Below, piece by piece: positions 62,149 to 64,000 of a stretch of 64,000 nucleotides of DNA. Origin of the DNA: Candidatus Nitrotoga sp. AM1P (GTDB taxonomy: Bacteria > Pseudomonadota > Gammaproteobacteria > Burkholderiales > Gallionellaceae); assembly GCF_013168275.1 (NCBI RefSeq), contig NZ_AP019547.1, positions 1,426,001 to 1,490,000 of the forward strand. The letters are read 5' to 3'. Below the pieces are notes generated by a model, which saw nothing but the letters and a program-made list of their open reading frames with translations, had not been told where the DNA came from and searched no databases. Positions within the stretch are counted from its first letter, which is position 1; every line of letters starts with the position of its first letter. The position numbers and the translations under genes were made by a program.

Positions 62149-62889
62149 CTAATGCAGCGGCAACGGCTCATCCATTTCGTTACCGGTCTGTTGAGGACAA
62201 TCCACCGGTCCCTCATAATCAGATTTGGGCAATTCTTTTATTCGGCTGTCTACTTCAATGCCAAAGAACTTGAGTTCCGAACCCATGAACTTTGATAACA
62301 ACAGACCCAGGTTCCGGTAATAGGCTTCATTCGCTCTCGCCGCCAGATTTTCACCGAACACGCCGGTCCATTTCCCGATATGCTGCTCAAGAAACCGTCT
62401 TTCCGCAGACAGGCAGATATCGATATTTTCTTCCATCGCCTGGTCCAGGGCATAGGCGATCTTCAATTCCAGAAAGCTCATGAACTCAAGCTCGACGGTG
62501 ATCTGATCAAATGAAACCCCGGCATCGTCTTTCATCACAAAACCAAAGGCTTTATAGAAGCCACTGATGTCGCCCAGAATATTCGGCTGATTGAAGCTGT
62601 TTTTCCCATAGGTGGTTTCACTCGACGGGCAAAACATACGGGTTAAAAACATTTCGGTAAAATCCGGCTGGAGCGCGGTCACGTCGACGGTCTCGATCAG
62701 ACTGGTAAAGGCCTGGTACTCTTCCTTCATATCATAAGGAAGCAGGTTGATTGAACTATCCAGATCGGCGGCAAGTTCGTGCAAAGTGGCGAGTCTATCT
62801 TTGTCTGGATAGACAAAGGCCATTGATAAAAACCTGTAAACATCTGCCCTCGCGAGGGCCAACTCTGTTTCCGATTTCGTCGTTAACAT
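62149..62889 (-). CDS. TorD/DmsD/NarJ-family chaperone for a molybdoenzyme
   Basis: 246 residues, all-helical. Family signature around 90-120: CPSSETTYGKNSF, then GDISGFYKAFGF, and DQITVELEFMSFLELK. AAGGGG precedes ATG. Such chaperones hold the apo catalytic subunit until molybdenum cofactor is inserted and Tat export is allowed. It lies 67 nt after the gamma subunit gene, like the D gene in the selenate, chlorate and nitrite oxidoreductase operons known to me. It is expected to serve the large subunit just outside the window. Confidence 0.9.
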   Translation of the reverse strand: MLTTKSETELALARADVYRFLSMAFVYPDKDRLATLHELAADLDSSINLLPYDMKEEYQAFTSLIETVDVTALQPDFTEMFLTRMFCPSSETTYGKNSFNQPNILGDISGFYKAFGFVMKDDAGVSFDQITVELEFMSFLELKIAYALDQAMEENIDICLSAERRFLEQHIGKWTGVFGENLAARANEAYYRNLGLLLSKFMGSELKFFGIEVDSRIKELPKSDYEGPVDCPQQTGNEMDEPLPLH

Positions 62890-62956
62890 TCTATCCCCTT
62901 AAATAAAAAGTGGGGCGGCGTTTTAACGCCGCCCCCCTCATGTCAATCAATTACGA

Positions 62957-64000
62957 CTATTCAATTTCAAGCGGTATCCAGCCTCCGTTTGAATAGTTCT
63001 TGCGTGGTCCCCTGTTGCCGCCAGCGCCATTATTGTGATTTTTGCCATCCCAGGCAGCAATCGCCATCATGGTTTTGGAGCCAGGCTTCAGCACGGCATC
63101 CTGAGCATCACCGGAGTTTAACGGACGTTTGATGACAACCGACCAGTAGCCAAACCGTCTGACGCCATTGGCGGTTGCATTATTCTGAGCCTGCCGGGTC
63201 AGTGTTCCGTAGCCAACCGCATTGAGCTCTTCCACCGGTGTTAACCGCTCAGGGTCAACTCTGCTGAGGTTTCTGAGCTTGAAGGCCGCCAGATATTGCC
63301 GCTGACCTTCATTATAACGTCTGATAGGGGTGTCAATTGTTTGACCAATTGCCGGGATCACTTCCGGATACATATCATAGTTGTAATTGGGGTAAGCATC
63401 CCTGACGTCTTGATATCCAAACTCGATATCCCTTTCCCAGGCGGCCTTCCAGTAAACAATGTGAACCGGATTCTCTTCGTCACCCATCATGAAGGAGGGC
63501 TCCGATCCTGCATTCACCGGGAACATAATGGCGATCGCATCAGAGAACTTGTCTTCCATGACTTCCGTTTCAGACTTGGTTGCGTCATACCACGTCAACA
63601 AGAAGGCAATATCCTTGTCATTATGGATAGACTTGATCTTCACCAAGGGCACGGACGCCACGACTAAACCCGGCATCACGATGTTCTGCGGCCCCATGGG
63701 AACTTCAGTGGCCGAAGCATCACTCCAGATCGTGGCCGGGGCTTGCTCCCAGCTTTGATTGTACTGATTATAAGACGTTTCCCTGACTGGATCTTCCTGA
63801 TGCCAGGTCCGGTTCAGCGGGTCCATCGGGATTTCTCCCTTGACTGCCTTGGACTTGATGACGCCCTCGTTATACGTTTCCCCCCCATCCAGACGGACGG
63901 GTGGGAGCCTTTTGAAGGAACCATGGAACGCGTGACCCCCATACTGGCCAGGGTTATCAACCGCAATAATTGGAATCGCCAAATCTTGTGCCGGCCCGTG
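62957..64000 (-). CDS. nxrC: Heme-b gamma subunit of a periplasmic DMSO-reductase-family enzyme (NxrC-like), 5' end outside
   Basis: About 348 residues are visible and the frame stays open through the window edge (HGPAQDLAIPIIAV...), so the true start lies beyond 64000. The fold is the ethylbenzene-dehydrogenase-gamma type: IWSDASATEVPMGPQN, FMMGDEENPVHIVYWKA (candidate heme Met ligand) and RFGYWSVVIKRPL (candidate Lys ligand). In EbdC a Met and a Lys bind the b heme. Such subunits take or give electrons for the Fe-S subunit. NxrC is preferred because of the autotrophic betaproteobacterial background; ClrC, SerC, DdhC or EbdC remain possible. Confidence 0.72.
   Translation of the reverse strand, partial: HGPAQDLAIPIIAVDNPGQYGGHAFHGSFKRLPPVRLDGGETYNEGVIKSKAVKGEIPMDPLNRTWHQEDPVRETSYNQYNQSWEQAPATIWSDASATEVPMGPQNIVMPGLVVASVPLVKIKSIHNDKDIAFLLTWYDATKSETEVMEDKFSDAIAIMFPVNAGSEPSFMMGDEENPVHIVYWKAAWERDIEFGYQDVRDAYPNYNYDMYPEVIPAIGQTIDTPIRRYNEGQRQYLAAFKLRNLSRVDPERLTPVEELNAVGYGTLTRQAQNNATANGVRRFGYWSVVIKRPLNSGDAQDAVLKPGSKTMMAIAAWDGKNHNNGAGGNRGPRKNYSNGGWIPLEIE

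Overview
The window reads as chromosome of an autotrophic betaproteobacterium. I infer a member of the Gallionellaceae/Nitrosomonadales, possibly a nitrite oxidiser of the Candidatus Nitrotoga type. The reasons are the betaproteobacterial gene orders (leuC-entericidin-leuD-leuB-asd-fimV-truA-trpF-trpB-trpA-accD; leuS-lptE-holA; gpmI-envC-ctpA-moeB), two Calvin-cycle genes (phosphoribulokinase, fructose-bisphosphatase), and a partial cluster at the right edge for a periplasmic molybdoenzyme of the nitrite oxidoreductase/selenate reductase/ethylbenzene dehydrogenase type. The species assignment is inference; no rRNA is present.

Layout. 1-991: 3'-truncated PglL-like O-oligosaccharyltransferase. 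1052-4143: CHASE2/SH3/M48 envelope operon. 4546-9507: gpmI, envC-like, ctpA, moeB. 9892-17095: leuS-lptE-holA-cutA-dsbD plus an uncharacterised 104-aa protein. 17285-21582: phosphoribulokinase with a strong terminator, uvrD and a DUF481 outer-membrane protein. 21583-22855: a small accessory patch (possible toxin-antitoxin remnant and an HNH nuclease). 23006-27658: cca, soluble lytic transglycosylase and, divergently, fbp. 27777-33408: ubiquinone cluster (DUF971-ubiE-Tim44-ubiJ-ubiB), a BON lipoprotein and yraN. 33632-38268: rsmI, pyrC, parA-like, glmS. 38433-43975: an accessory sulfur/redox region with two tiny thioredoxin-like proteins, a cupin, an HNH protein, a persulfide-dioxygenase-like hydrolase, a BigR-like ArsR regulator, two YeeE/YedE half-transporters and a TauE exporter. 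44079-56873: accD, trp, truA, fimV, asd and leu biosynthetic genes. 57132-58910: Atm1-type ABC exporter. 59165-60015: decayed IS5-family element. 60090-64000: Sel1 protein, Nbp35/Mrp-like ATPase, a 69-aa protein, a TorD/NarJ-like chaperone and a heme-b gamma subunit running off the window.

How the genes fit together. Most of the window is core biosynthesis and envelope upkeep. The two accessory blocks are the more interesting parts. The persulfide block pairs a thiol-sensing repressor with a persulfide oxidase and sulfur/sulfite transporters, next to small CxxC proteins under a well-formed promoter that carries a palindromic operator. The terminal block looks like the accessory end of a molybdoenzyme operon: a structural heme subunit, its dedicated chaperone, an unannotated small protein with an ideal ribosome-binding site, and an Fe-S carrier ATPase with an Nbp35-like N-terminal cysteine motif. 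It is separated from the housekeeping chromosome by the dead insertion sequence. The catalytic and Fe-S subunits would be expected just beyond position 64000.

Several genes are too short, or lack the usual start, for simple ORF calling and were read by hand: the PglL-like gene (TTG start), an entericidin between leuC and leuD, a 98-bp MITE-like repeat abutting leuB, and a few small ORFs of low confidence.
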